Both the position numbers and the translations under genes were made by a program. A model generated the notes under the pieces. The model was not told the DNA's origin, did not search any database, and saw nothing but the letters and a program-made list of their open reading frames with translations. A stretch of DNA of 64,000 bases from CAWAPS01 sp963783945. GTDB taxonomy: Bacteria; Actinomycetota; Acidimicrobiia; Acidimicrobiales; Palsa-688. How positions within the stretch are numbered: the first letter of the stretch is position 1; the number at the start of each line of letters is the position of its first letter. This document shows positions 53,601-61,965 of this stretch, one piece after another. The stretch spans positions 496,001 through 560,000 of the forward strand of contig CAWAPS010000019.1 in the NCBI GenBank assembly GCA_963783945.1, given 5' to 3'.

Positions 53601-54244
53601 TGCCGGTGAACGTGTTCCGAGGCGACATGATGCTGGCCCACAGCCGGTATCAACAGCAGATCAACGTGCCGGACATCTTCACCCGGCTGCTCTGCAGCGT
53701 CATCCTGACCGGCCTGGCCCCGGAGTCGTTCTACCGACTCGAGCCCGGCGGTAGCCGGCCCATGGCGCACTACGACGGATTGGCCGTCGACTTCATCGCA
53801 GCTGCCATCGTCGGTATCGCGGCCCAGCCCCACGGCGAGATCCGGACGTTCAACGTCCTCAATCCCCACCAGCACGACGGGATCTCACTCGACACGTTCG
53901 TCGACTGGATCCGGGAGGCGGGCTACACAGTGGAGCGGGTACCCGACTACGCCGAGTGGCTGAATCGCTTCGAGGCAAAGCTACGGGCGCTACCTGACGA
54001 CCAGCGACAGCACTCGTCGCTGAGTGTGCTCGACTCGTTGAGTCAACCCGCCGCCAACGAGCCGATGGCGAGCAGCCGGCGGTTCCAGGACGCAGTAGGC
54101 AAGCTCCCGATCGGGCCCGAAGTTCCCCACCTGACGCGAGAGTTCATCTTCAAATGCCTGCACGACATGAGCCAGCTCGCCCTCATCCCGGACCCGGACG
54201 GGAACCGGGGGTTGAGGGCGCAGCGGGCCGCCGCTGTGTCGTGA
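50669..54244 (+). CDS. car: Carboxylic acid reductase (adenylation - carrier - reductase domains)
   Basis: A 1191-residue enzyme reducing a carboxylic acid to its aldehyde with ATP and NADPH. The adenylation domain has IIHSSGSTGTPKGAIIPE, YDGYGATEVGPVSYRD, and RTGDIVEERGPDHVVLIDRRNDVLKLSQGE. The carrier domain has the attachment motif LGGDSLGA with Ser692. The reductase domain has LLTGATGFLGRFM near residue 788 and the SDR-type Tyr958-x3-Lys962 in YGASKWAAE. Length and order match known CARs of actinobacteria. ATG 50669 follows GAGGAAGG. A phosphopantetheinyl transferase is needed but none is in the window. Confidence 0.95.
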   Translation: MALNPDTDMPAHSKRVLELAKSDPQLRELIPDPEVQAALRQPGLSYQEVIATALDGYASRRSVAERAYEVELDQETGRRRRKYLPRFDPITCSEFHTRIKRLATTWRHHPHHRVDPGDFVCILGFAGTDYATVDLACAYAQAVSVPLQTSLATADLDGIFIDTAPTAVAATVDDLQQAARFARAHDSVRSVIALDYDDRVDADREQYAAAQAELAHTGSRTSLATIDELISVSESTPWEPLPAHEAGEERMALIIHSSGSTGTPKGAIIPERIAKSQWDPGTLPVPVVRIVFAPMNHLGGRAALHTTIARGGTIHYTASSDLSTLFEDIRLARPTELMFFPRVMEMIHRHFLSEFLRRTAGRQVDSEAVKAELMAEMRRSFLGDRLCSIGVSTAPAAPEVKQFVSDCFGLPVYDGYGATEVGPVSYRDRLVRPPVTDYKVADVPELGYFTTDKPYSRGELCLKTALSIPGYFKNPEATARLFDEDGFVRTGDIVEERGPDHVVLIDRRNDVLKLSQGEFVALGALGTTFENESDAIHQIYLYGDSARSYLLAVVVPNMDVIESLLGPAAGETTIKDLIRSELRDVAAAANLKSFEIPRDFIIETEPFSHENGLLSSVYKRLRPALQARYGEGLEQMYADLERKQNEELMALQTMRSGLTVLEKVGKALEASLGVTDIDVNQPYGFVDLGGDSLGATAFSALLEDIFGITLPVSTILSPAGNPRQWAAAIERLLARRESPMPTFDKVHGKGAREIRAADLDVEAFINDDSVQPVPIEANPDVARQVLLTGATGFLGRFMCLEWLERLAAGGGRLICLVRATDREAGRRRLASVFEGADPALERRFSELAADHLEVVVGDVAEPRIGLTNADFDRLAGEVDRIVHPGALVNHVLDYEYLFGPNVAGTAELIRLALTHRRKPFDFVSSAATTYLLDGSGDNSEDTPLRAKVPLTSKYANGYGASKWAAEQLLHSAHRRFGLPVNVFRGDMMLAHSRYQQQINVPDIFTRLLCSVILTGLAPESFYRLEPGGSRPMAHYDGLAVDFIAAAIVGIAAQPHGEIRTFNVLNPHQHDGISLDTFVDWIREAGYTVERVPDYAEWLNRFEAKLRALPDDQRQHSSLSVLDSLSQPAANEPMASSRRFQDAVGKLPIGPEVPHLTREFIFKCLHDMSQLALIPDPDGNRGLRAQRAAAVS

Positions 54245-54337
54245 ACCTCTCGGGGCCCTACCGGCCTGCGGGCTGACCCAGTGCGACACCGGGCCGGACC
54301 CCCCGGTGAGTTCGTTGCGACTGCGGTTCCCTGGCGC

Positions 54338-56440
54338 CTACTCCCCGAGTCTAGCCAGCCGCATGTTGAGATAGCGATCAACGGTCACGGCGTGACCCGG
54401 CGGGCAGATCGTAGTGGCGTCAAGCTCTTCGATTATGGCCGGCCCGCTGAACGAATCTCCCGCTCGCAGCGACAGCCGATCGTAGATCGCAGCCCGCACG
54501 TAGTCCTCCGCCTCTTCGAAATAGGCGAGGCGAGTGCCGACCTGGGCCTCGTGGGCGGCGCTGATCCGAAGGGGGTGCTCGCTGATCCCCGGCTTCTCGG
54601 GGGACCCGCTCGCCCGAACACGGAAGTTCACCAACTGGCACGGGTCGGTTGGTGTGATCCCGAAGAGCTTCAGATACTCGTCGCGAAAACCGGAGTCCGC
54701 TTGGTCGATCGTATGAGAGCCTGACCCTCCGGAGGAGACGCGGACGGCTATGTCATGGCGCTGGTGCACCAGCCGGACACCCACGAACCTTTGCAGCTGG
54801 ACCGCGTCATCGGCCAGGCCGGCCGCCCGCAGCGTCTGGCGACCTTCAGACTCCATATCCTCGAAAAGGCTCTCGACGGTCGCCGGGTCAGCCTGGGCTA
54901 CGTCCATCAGACGAGTCCGGATGTAGTCGAACGACAGATCGCACACGAGAAGCCCGAACGCCGACCGGACGCCCGGTGATGGCGGGATGATCACGCTAGG
55001 AATGCCGAACTGTTGCGCCACCCGAAGGATATGAGCCGGACCCGCTCCCCCGAACCCGATGGCATGGAATTGACGCGGATCCACGCCGCGCCGGATGGTG
55101 ACCATCCGGACCGCCGACCCCATCTTGGCGTTCACGAGATCGTAGACGGCCCGGGCGGCGTCGGTCACCGACAGACCGAGCGGTCCGGCGATCCGTTTGC
55201 TGATCGCCTGCTCGCTCTTCGAGGCGTCGATAGATAGACGTCCGCCCAGAGCGTTCTCTGCCCCGATGTAGCCCAGCACCACGTCGGCGTCAGTGACGGT
55301 CGCTTCCTGGCCGCCGAGGCTGTAGCACGCCGGTCCCGGGTTGGCACCGGCACTCTGCGGACCCACCTGCAGCAGCCCCCCTCGATCCACCCAGGCGATG
55401 CTCCCGCCGCCCGCGCCGACCTCGGCCAGGTCCACCACCGGGATTCGGACGGGTTCCCCGACCCGACCAGCCCCGCTCACATCAGTACCGATGCGAAACT
55501 CCCGGGTTATGTCGGGCTCGCCACCGCGGATGACGCTGACCTTGGCCGTCGTCCCACCCATGTCGAACGAGATGACGTCCGGTAAACCACAGACTTGACC
55601 AAGATGCTTGGAGGCAATCACGCCGGCCGCCGGCCCCGACTCGATGCTGTGGACGGCCCGGCGGGCGATTTCGTCGGCGGGCATAATACCGCCTGATGAA
55701 GTCATTATCTCGAGCCGGGCCGGGATGTTGCGACCCTCCAGCTCCTCGGAGAGCCGGTGCACGTACGTCGAGAAGGTAGGGCCGACATAGGCCGATACGA
55801 AGGTGGCCACGGCCCGCTCGTATTCACCCAGCTCGGGCCAGATGTCGGAGGAGATGGCGATGTACGAACCGGGGAATTCGTGCTTCAGTATCTTCAGGAT
55901 CTGCAGCTCATGGACCGGGTTGGTGCAGGCGTGAAGCAGCGACACGGCGATCGCTTGGGGCGCCAGCGCCCGCAATGCACGCAACCACGGGTCCGAACCC
56001 GACGGATCGAGCGCCAGGTGCACCTGGCCGTTGGCCTCTACCCGCTCGGGGACCTCCACCACCATCTCGCGGGGAAGCAGGGGCTGCGGCCGCTCATGAA
56101 GCATGTTGTACGCTTCGCTGTCAGGCCTCATGTTCCGTCCGATCTGGAACATGTCGCCGAATCCGGCGGTGGTGACCAGGCTGACCCGAGCGCCTCGGCG
56201 CTCGAGAATCAGGTTCGTCGCCAGCGTGGTGCCGTGAACCGCCCGCACGACGTCCTCAGGCCGGGCCCCGGCCTGGCTCAGGGCCGAGACCAGCCCGCTT
56301 ACCACCCCCTCGACGGGATCCTCCGGGGTGGTCAGGACCTTGCCGACAAATGGACCGACGCCGGGCGGCCCGCTCAATACCACGTCGGTGAAAGTCCCTC
56401 CGATATCGATTCCCGCGTAGTACTTGGAAGCCGCGTCCAT
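54338..56440 (-). CDS. hyuA: Hydantoinase/oxoprolinase subunit A (HyuA family)
   Basis: A 700-residue ATP-grasp-independent hydantoinase/oxoprolinase alpha chain. The N-terminus YYAGIDIGGTFTDVVLSGP is the ATP-binding signature; FVGPTFSTY-type, SGGIMPADEIARRAVHSIESGPAAGVIAS and SFDMGGTTAKVSVI segments follow. With HyuB it hydrolyses cyclic amides with ATP, or carboxylates ketones in the acetone carboxylase group. ATG 56440 overlaps the hyuB stop (TGATG), showing translational coupling; the TTG at 56443 is less likely. Confidence 0.92.
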   Translation of the reverse strand: MDAASKYYAGIDIGGTFTDVVLSGPPGVGPFVGKVLTTPEDPVEGVVSGLVSALSQAGARPEDVVRAVHGTTLATNLILERRGARVSLVTTAGFGDMFQIGRNMRPDSEAYNMLHERPQPLLPREMVVEVPERVEANGQVHLALDPSGSDPWLRALRALAPQAIAVSLLHACTNPVHELQILKILKHEFPGSYIAISSDIWPELGEYERAVATFVSAYVGPTFSTYVHRLSEELEGRNIPARLEIMTSSGGIMPADEIARRAVHSIESGPAAGVIASKHLGQVCGLPDVISFDMGGTTAKVSVIRGGEPDITREFRIGTDVSGAGRVGEPVRIPVVDLAEVGAGGGSIAWVDRGGLLQVGPQSAGANPGPACYSLGGQEATVTDADVVLGYIGAENALGGRLSIDASKSEQAISKRIAGPLGLSVTDAARAVYDLVNAKMGSAVRMVTIRRGVDPRQFHAIGFGGAGPAHILRVAQQFGIPSVIIPPSPGVRSAFGLLVCDLSFDYIRTRLMDVAQADPATVESLFEDMESEGRQTLRAAGLADDAVQLQRFVGVRLVHQRHDIAVRVSSGGSGSHTIDQADSGFRDEYLKLFGITPTDPCQLVNFRVRASGSPEKPGISEHPLRISAAHEAQVGTRLAYFEEAEDYVRAAIYDRLSLRAGDSFSGPAIIEELDATTICPPGHAVTVDRYLNMRLARLGE

Positions 56441-58176
56441 CAATCCGTCCTTACCGCGACCCGCTCGGCCCGGGGCAGATCATCGGCTTCCCACGTCTCT
56501 GGATCGACGATGACGCCGTAATCCTGACGGGCCCCGTCCACGGACACGAAACCCTCCCTCACGTCGCGTACCACCAGATCCACCCTTCGTTCGAACGGGT
56601 CGCCATATCCTCCCCCGGCACTGACAAGCATGGTCACTGTCGTGCCGGGCCCCACCGGAATGTTCGTCTGCTTTGGCGCGGGGAACCATTCGTCCTCCTC
56701 ACCACTGTTGATTATCCAGCCTCCGCCCCGCCCAGGCCGGCCACCGGCCAGACCGGCGGGTGGGATCCGGCAGCGGTCCACCACCCTCGTCGTCAGGTCG
56801 GCGGAACCGAGGAAGGTGACCTGCTTGGTCAGCGCGGCCCCGCCTCTCCATCTTCCCGGTCCTCCGCTGTCAGTCCAGACGCGGAAGTAGTCATGCCTCA
56901 GTGGGTATTCGCTCTCGAGCACCTCGAGGCTCATGCCATAGGCGCCCGAACCACTGAACATCGAATTCGGATCGCAGTCGATTCCGTCCATCGTTGATCG
57001 GGCACCGCCAGTCCCGAAGTAGGGAGTGAGCAGCACCCAGGGGTCGCCCGAGCCGGGATGGCGTCCCGCCGCGATCAGGGAATGGACCGTCCCGCCCGGC
57101 GCCTGCACCAGGTCGGGATAGGCCTGCGCCAAACCCTGCCAGATCGAGTCGATGATCGCTTGAACCGCCCCAATCCGGATGTTGCAAGCGGCCGGGAAGC
57201 GGGGATTGACGATGCTGCCCAGAGGCAGCACCACCTGGATGGGGTTGTAGAGACCTTCGTTCATCGGTACGTCTGACCCGAGGTAGTACCGCAGGGCGTG
57301 GATGATCCCGGAAAGGGACTGGCTGTACGAGGAGTTCACCGCTCCCCTGGCCTGATCGTCCGTACCTGTCAAGTCGACACAGATGTCGGAGCCCTTGACG
57401 TCCACTCGGACCCTCACCCAGTAGCTCTTGTCGAGAACGATGCCGTCGTCTTCAACCAGGTACGAACCGGAGTATGTGCCGTCGGGGATTGATGCAATAG
57501 CATCACGGGCCATTCGCTCCCCGTAGGCAATCAGGTCGTCGACGAGCGAAAGCAAGGTCTCCGCGCCGTACCGCTCGGCCAACTCCCGAAGCCGGAGCTC
57601 GGCCACGTTGCCGGCGGCGACCATAGCGTTGACGTCGCCCAGAACTCGGTTCGGGGTACGGCTGTTGGCCTCGATCAGCCGAATGACGTCGACGTTCCTC
57701 TCCCCCGCCCGGTACAAGCGGATCCCGGGAATCATCACCCCTTCGTGAAAGCACTCGGTCGCGTTACCGGGCAGCCCCGCCGCTGAGACTCCACCCAGGT
57801 CAGACACGATCATCAGCGAGCCGTGAAAAAAAGTCAGCTTCTTCTCGACGAATATGGGCTTTAGCACCATCACGTCTGTCGGATGGATACCACCGCGGAA
57901 GTGATCGTTCAGGATGAACACGTCGCCCTCCTCCATCGAGGATCCCGGCGTCTCCTTGAGGAGCTCTTGTAGCCCGAGCCGCACCGCGGAGCAGTGGAAT
58001 TCACCACCTCTTGTCTGAGCGATGAGCCGCCCGGTGGAATCGAAAAGGCCCGTGGCGATGCCAGACATCTGATTGACGAAAGGCGAGTAGGCATTGCGCG
58101 CTGCGACCGCGCCGACCTCGTCCGCAATGGTTTCCAGGGCGTTGTGCAGCAGCTCCCGAAGTATGGGGTTGCGCAT
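56440..58176 (-). CDS. hyuB: Hydantoinase/oxoprolinase subunit B (HyuB family)
   Basis: A 578-residue partner of HyuA. The start PILRELLHNALETIADEVGAVAARNAYSPFVNQ and the VFILNDHFRGGIHPTDVM region are family features, as are the C-terminal PPAGLAGGRPGRGGGW and SAGGGYGDPFERR. It supplies part of the active site in the heteromeric enzyme. ATG 58176 after GAGGGGGACAAC is preferred to the longer frame at 58212. It is divergent from the cupin gene at 58397. Confidence 0.92.
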   Translation of the reverse strand: MRNPILRELLHNALETIADEVGAVAARNAYSPFVNQMSGIATGLFDSTGRLIAQTRGGEFHCSAVRLGLQELLKETPGSSMEEGDVFILNDHFRGGIHPTDVMVLKPIFVEKKLTFFHGSLMIVSDLGGVSAAGLPGNATECFHEGVMIPGIRLYRAGERNVDVIRLIEANSRTPNRVLGDVNAMVAAGNVAELRLRELAERYGAETLLSLVDDLIAYGERMARDAIASIPDGTYSGSYLVEDDGIVLDKSYWVRVRVDVKGSDICVDLTGTDDQARGAVNSSYSQSLSGIIHALRYYLGSDVPMNEGLYNPIQVVLPLGSIVNPRFPAACNIRIGAVQAIIDSIWQGLAQAYPDLVQAPGGTVHSLIAAGRHPGSGDPWVLLTPYFGTGGARSTMDGIDCDPNSMFSGSGAYGMSLEVLESEYPLRHDYFRVWTDSGGPGRWRGGAALTKQVTFLGSADLTTRVVDRCRIPPAGLAGGRPGRGGGWIINSGEEDEWFPAPKQTNIPVGPGTTVTMLVSAGGGYGDPFERRVDLVVRDVREGFVSVDGARQDYGVIVDPETWEADDLPRAERVAVRTD

Positions 58177-58396
58177 ATGTTGTCCCCCTCGATGCACGAT
58201 AGCGACGAGCAAATATTAGTGCAACGGGAGCGCCGCCACGCCAGCGCACGGGCCCAGGGCTTCCCAGTATGCGAGCACGGGCTCGTCGCGGGCGCCCCTG
58301 GCCGCCCCGATCCATGGCATGACAGCGGCTTGGACGTCCGGGACGCGCAAACGGTATACAGTCCGCCTCGGGAGGACCAATGGAAGGAGCAGTCAA

Positions 58397-58870
58397 ATGC
58401 CATCAACTGTGACCCTAGGGTTCGGTGAGAGTGCCAAGACCGTCCCCATCAGGGCCGGACGAGCGACATTCGATATCACTGGCCCGGAGTGTGACGGGTT
58501 CCCCATGGGAATGGCCACCGTCAACCTGGGCGGCGAAGAAGACGGACCGCTGATCGTGGTGCTGAACCTGGCGCCGAACCTCGAGTTCGCACCTCACTAT
58601 CACAACACGGACCAGTGCTTCGTAGTCGTCGAAGGAACCATGCGGGTCGGACGCACCTGGTTCGGGCCGGGGTCGGTCCGGGTTCAGGAGGCTGAAGCGG
58701 TGTACGGCCCCATACTCACCGGGCCCGAGGGTTGCAAGACGATCTGCTTCTACCGCGACCGCTCACGTACATTTCCTGACCAGTTTGCCAGCGAAAGGGA
58801 CCGTCAAAGAGGTGAGGAGCTCATGGCCACGTTCAACGCCATGTTCCCTGCAGGCACGGCGCCGGCATGA
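58397..58870 (+). CDS. Cupin-domain protein
   Basis: A 157-residue single-cupin protein. Motif 1 is represented by NLEFAPHYHNTDQCFVVVEGTMRVG with the HYH metal ligands, and motif 2 by VYGPILTGPEGC. ATG 58397 follows GGAAGGAGC; the longer frame from 58319 is rejected. Its position divergent to the HyuBA operon suggests a role with that system, either as an enzyme or as a small-molecule sensor. A strong hairpin lies 21 bases after its stop. Confidence 0.8.
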   Translation: MPSTVTLGFGESAKTVPIRAGRATFDITGPECDGFPMGMATVNLGGEEDGPLIVVLNLAPNLEFAPHYHNTDQCFVVVEGTMRVGRTWFGPGSVRVQEAEAVYGPILTGPEGCKTICFYRDRSRTFPDQFASERDRQRGEELMATFNAMFPAGTAPA

Positions 58871-58891
58871 GCCTTTAGCCCCTTACCCGCT

Positions 58892-58944
58892 GCATAGTTT
58901 GTGCGCTTAGCCCGCTCTGAGCGGGTTAAGCGCACAAACTATGC
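58892..58944. repeat. 24-bp near-perfect hairpin, TTGTGC palindrome family
   Basis: Arms 58892-58915 and 58921-58944 pair at 23 of 24 positions around the loop TCTGA. The left arm reads GCATAGTTTGTGCGCTTAG and on. It lies 21 bases after the cupin stop and could end transcription, though no T run follows. Sequences 11004-11021 and 63717-63766 share the same arm pattern, so it looks like a member of a dispersed palindrome family. Confidence 0.88.
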
Positions 58945-58959
58945 GCGGGAGATCGTCCT

Positions 58960-59049
58960 CCGCCGCCGCCCGCCGCCCGCCGCCCCGCCGCCCCGCCGCG
59001 CCCGCCGCGCCGCCGCCCCCCGCCCGCCGCCCGGCCCCGCCCGGCGCGG
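58960..59049. other. 90-nt tract with no A or T, in a 306-base gene-free stretch
   Basis: Positions 58960-59049 consist only of G and C, mainly CCG/CCGC runs, with C far more common than G on the plus strand. It lies within the 306-base gap between the cupin stop (58870) and the start at 59177, after the hairpin and just before an AT-rich patch (GTATATTGAGAATATATG). No gene or RNA is recognised in the gap. It may be a real low-complexity tract or an assembly weak point. Confidence 0.9.
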
Positions 59050-59176
59050 TGATCTACATGGAGTATATTGAGAATATATGAGCGGCCCCCTTAATGCCGG
59101 GAAGCCGCCTGATCGCTTGGATACGCTTATCCCCTCGAGGTCGAACGATTGACGACGGGTACAAGGAGGGGATCAC

Positions 59177-60025
59177 TTGTCCGGTGGGTCGTGGCCATTT
59201 GCGACAGACGAAATCGGGATGTGCCCAGCGACCCTGCTGGTGACGCCCATGGATTGCTCGGCGGCCGATGTCGAGTTGGTCGCCCGAGCGTCGGCTGGGG
59301 CGGGATTCGGATCACTGTCCCTGTGGGCCAGTTTCGCCACGGCGGCGGGTCCTGAGCGGACCAGGACGGTGTTCGATGACGCCGGCGTCGTCGTACGGGT
59401 GGTCGAGGCGGTGAGCCAGTGGATAGATGGGCCGGACGCGGCGGTTGCCGGTGACGACGCGCAACTCGAACTGGCCGCGATGCTCGGCGCCGACGTGGTA
59501 TCCGCGGCGACCATCAATCCAACCATCGACCTGGCCCGAGCGACGGACGGGTTCGCCGCGGTTTGTCACCGCGCCGCCGAACGGGCGATGCGCGTGGCCA
59601 TCGAATTCATTCCGTTCACTGCCATCCCGGATCTGGCGACCGCTTGGCGGATCGTTCATGACTCAGGGGCAGCGAATGGCGGGATCGTCATAGACATGTT
59701 GCATTGGTATCACCAGCCGGGAGGACCGAGCATCGATCTCCTGACCGGAATCCCGGGTGAGCACATCCACTACGTCCAGGTCTGCGACGCCGCCAGTACG
59801 CAGGCACCATCGGCCCGGGATTACCTGGGATACGCACTGGGAGGACGCCTGCCACCGGGTCAGGGAGTGGTCGATATCCCGGCGCTGCTCAGCACCCTGG
59901 GTGCCATCGGCGCTGAGCCCTACTTCGCCCTCGAGGTGTTCAACACCGACCTGGCCAAGGACGGAGCGGAGAAGATGGCGGAGGTACTGCGTAGCGCGGC
60001 GGTGGCGGCGTTCGCTCAGCGGTGA
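59177..60025 (+). CDS. Sugar phosphate isomerase/epimerase-like TIM-barrel protein (AP endonuclease 2 fold)
   Basis: A 282-residue protein. The order SLSLWASFAT, MRVAIEFIPF, GGIVIDMLHWYH and IHYVQVCDAA, then PYFALEVFN, with conserved Glu, Asp, His and Glu metal ligands, matches the xylose-isomerase-like TIM barrel of sugar or inosose isomerases and 3-dehydroshikimate dehydratases. The TTG start at 59177 follows AAGGAGGGG at proper distance. The substrate is unknown. Confidence 0.82.
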   Translation: MSGGSWPFATDEIGMCPATLLVTPMDCSAADVELVARASAGAGFGSLSLWASFATAAGPERTRTVFDDAGVVVRVVEAVSQWIDGPDAAVAGDDAQLELAAMLGADVVSAATINPTIDLARATDGFAAVCHRAAERAMRVAIEFIPFTAIPDLATAWRIVHDSGAANGGIVIDMLHWYHQPGGPSIDLLTGIPGEHIHYVQVCDAASTQAPSARDYLGYALGGRLPPGQGVVDIPALLSTLGAIGAEPYFALEVFNTDLAKDGAEKMAEVLRSAAVAAFAQR

Positions 60026-60060
60026 CCGCCGTCGCCTGAGCCCCGAGATGTCCAGCGGCG

Positions 60061-60900
60061 TCAGGCTATGGCCGCAGCGATGGCGTCGTGGTACAGAGCC
60101 TGGCTGTGAGCGGCCGTGCGCGTATCCTCGGACTGCCCGTGGTGCTGGCCGGGGGCACAGTACAGTTCAACCGGTACGCCGGCGGCCATGAGCCGCATGG
60201 CATATTCGATGCCCTCGTCACGCAGCGGGTCGAGGCCGCCTACCTGGATGAAGGCCGGTGGCAAACCGGACAGATCCCGGGCGCGCGCCGGGGCGGCGTA
60301 AGGGGAGACGGCAGAGCGATCGGCTTGAACCCCCAGATAGGCATCCCACATCGGGCGGGCCTGCGCGGCGCCGAAGACGGGCGCTTCCTCGAACTGCTGC
60401 ATCGACGTCGTGGTGCACCGATCGTCGAGCACAGGCACGTTGAGCGCCTGCAAGGAGATCGGCGGGCCTCCGCGGTCGCGCGCCATCAAGGCCACCGCGG
60501 CCGCAAGCGCGCCGCCGGCGCTCCCGCCCGTGACCACCACCCGTGACCGGTCGATGTCGAGGTTGGAGACACTCCAGCGGAGCGCGGCGTAGCAGTCTTC
60601 GGGAGCGGCCGGAAAGCACGCGTCCGGGACACTGCGGTAGTCGACAGACACAACCTGGGCTCCCAGCATGGCGAGTTGGGCGTCTATCGCGGGGAAGTTG
60701 TCGGCCCGCATGCGGAATGCTCCGCCATGGCAGTCCAGCACGACGGGCAGTGTGCCCGTTGCGTCCTTCCGCCGGTACATGAGGACCCGGACATCCGGCT
60801 CGTCCGACGGCCCGGGCACCAACTGCTCCTCGATGAGAACGGCGCGGCGCATCTCCTCGGTGAGCTCCTGGCCCGGATAGGGATCTATCGGCTGGGACAT
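60061..60900 (-). CDS. Alpha/beta hydrolase, hormone-sensitive-lipase type
   Basis: A 279-residue esterase, a paralogue of 16078-17013. The oxyanion hole is HGGAF, the nucleophile elbow is TGGSAGGALA, and the acid and base are in VGGLDPLRDEG and GQHHGQ. ATG 60900 is preferred to TTG 60903. It converges with the TIM-barrel gene, leaving 35 bases between stops, and follows the matrixin gene on the same strand by 62 bases. Confidence 0.9.
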   Translation of the reverse strand: MSQPIDPYPGQELTEEMRRAVLIEEQLVPGPSDEPDVRVLMYRRKDATGTLPVVLDCHGGAFRMRADNFPAIDAQLAMLGAQVVSVDYRSVPDACFPAAPEDCYAALRWSVSNLDIDRSRVVVTGGSAGGALAAAVALMARDRGGPPISLQALNVPVLDDRCTTTSMQQFEEAPVFGAAQARPMWDAYLGVQADRSAVSPYAAPARARDLSGLPPAFIQVGGLDPLRDEGIEYAMRLMAAGVPVELYCAPGQHHGQSEDTRTAAHSQALYHDAIAAAIA

Positions 60901-60962
60901 CAATCAGCCACGCTAGCCAAGACGACACCGGTCGTGTCGAGACCGGCCGACGGTGAAGGCTC

Positions 60963-61886
60963 CTACCTGCAGTTGTCTGGTTGGTAGAGGGCGGCCAGAC
61001 CGGCGATATCGCCAGGTTGATAGGTGGCGTAGCCTTGATCGACCGGGTTCATCACCTCTGGTCCGTCGAAGTGCCCGAGCCCGACCGCGTGCCCCATCTC
61101 GTGGAGAATGACCGGCAGCTCCCCGTTGCGGCCAGAACCGCCCTCCAGGTGGGTCGATATCTCGATATTTGCCGCCGTCAGCCTCGAACCGACGAGGCTC
61201 GAACTGAACGTAACCCCCGTCACGCCGGCCTTATCGGCGTCGGCTCCACCAGCGGTCAGGAGAGCGGCGGTCCAGGCGATAGTTATATCGGCCTTCCCCG
61301 AAGCGATGCGTTTGAAGTGCAGGCCCGTTGCCTGCCCGACCTGGCTCAGCGCGTTGTCGGTGTCGTGTTGCCAGGTGTCCGGGGCGCTCTCGGGGTTGAC
61401 GGCAACGGTGAGAGTATCGCAGCGATCCCACGCCAGTCCCTTGCCGCCCTCACATCTTTCGAATCGATATTCGGCTCCGGCCGCGTACAGATCCGACGGG
61501 CAGGAGGTGGTTTGATTGCCGCTCGAGACGAGCCCAAGAGACGAGGAATGCCGGCCCGAGAGACGTCCTGGAAGATCTACCGCCACCACGACAACGGCTG
61601 CGGCGATCACTACGCCGACGATCTGCCGCCATCTGTTCGGCCTTGAGGTTGCTGATCTCGGCGTCCGTGGGAGTCGTCGGGTCGGGACCGGGCGCCGGGC
61701 GCCCTGCGCTCCATCCCGCTTGTTGTCGAGCTCGGCACCATAGATATCCTGTTTCGCCCCTCGCCGTTCGCGCTCGAGCTGGCGCTCGCGATACGACGGC
61801 TCGTGATGGACGGCCCCGAGCACGAAGGACTCATCGAGTTGCGGTATCGCACCGAAATCCCCCGCACCGTCCGCCGAATCGTCCAC
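60963..61886 (-). CDS. Membrane-anchored matrixin-like zinc metalloprotease
   Basis: A 307-residue protein. A basic cytoplasmic N-terminus of about 85 residues precedes one membrane helix (about residues 88-105, VGVVIAAAVVVVAV), so it is a type II membrane protein with an outside catalytic domain. The zinc motif HExxHxxGxxH is complete (His262, Glu263, His266, His272 in HEMGHAVGLGHFDGPEVMNP), with Met279 as Met-turn. The pattern of four cysteines outside suggests disulfides. GTG 61886 follows GGAGGG. Likely role: cleavage of surface or extracellular proteins. No propeptide cysteine switch was seen. Confidence 0.85.
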   Translation of the reverse strand: MDDSADGAGDFGAIPQLDESFVLGAVHHEPSYRERQLERERRGAKQDIYGAELDNKRDGAQGARRPVPTRRLPRTPRSATSRPNRWRQIVGVVIAAAVVVVAVDLPGRLSGRHSSSLGLVSSGNQTTSCPSDLYAAGAEYRFERCEGGKGLAWDRCDTLTVAVNPESAPDTWQHDTDNALSQVGQATGLHFKRIASGKADITIAWTAALLTAGGADADKAGVTGVTFSSSLVGSRLTAANIEISTHLEGGSGRNGELPVILHEMGHAVGLGHFDGPEVMNPVDQGYATYQPGDIAGLAALYQPDNCR

Positions 61887-61965
61887 TCGCCGACTGCCCT
61901 CCGTTAGCTGCCCGCACCACGATAGTCGGCTCGACCGCTGATCACCTCTAAGGCGGCGGCTAGCG

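Noticed and set aside
50669..54244. Adenylation and carrier domains suggesting a nonribosomal peptide synthetase
   Set aside because: There is one adenylation domain, one carrier and a terminal reductase with no condensation domain; size and order match carboxylic acid reductase.
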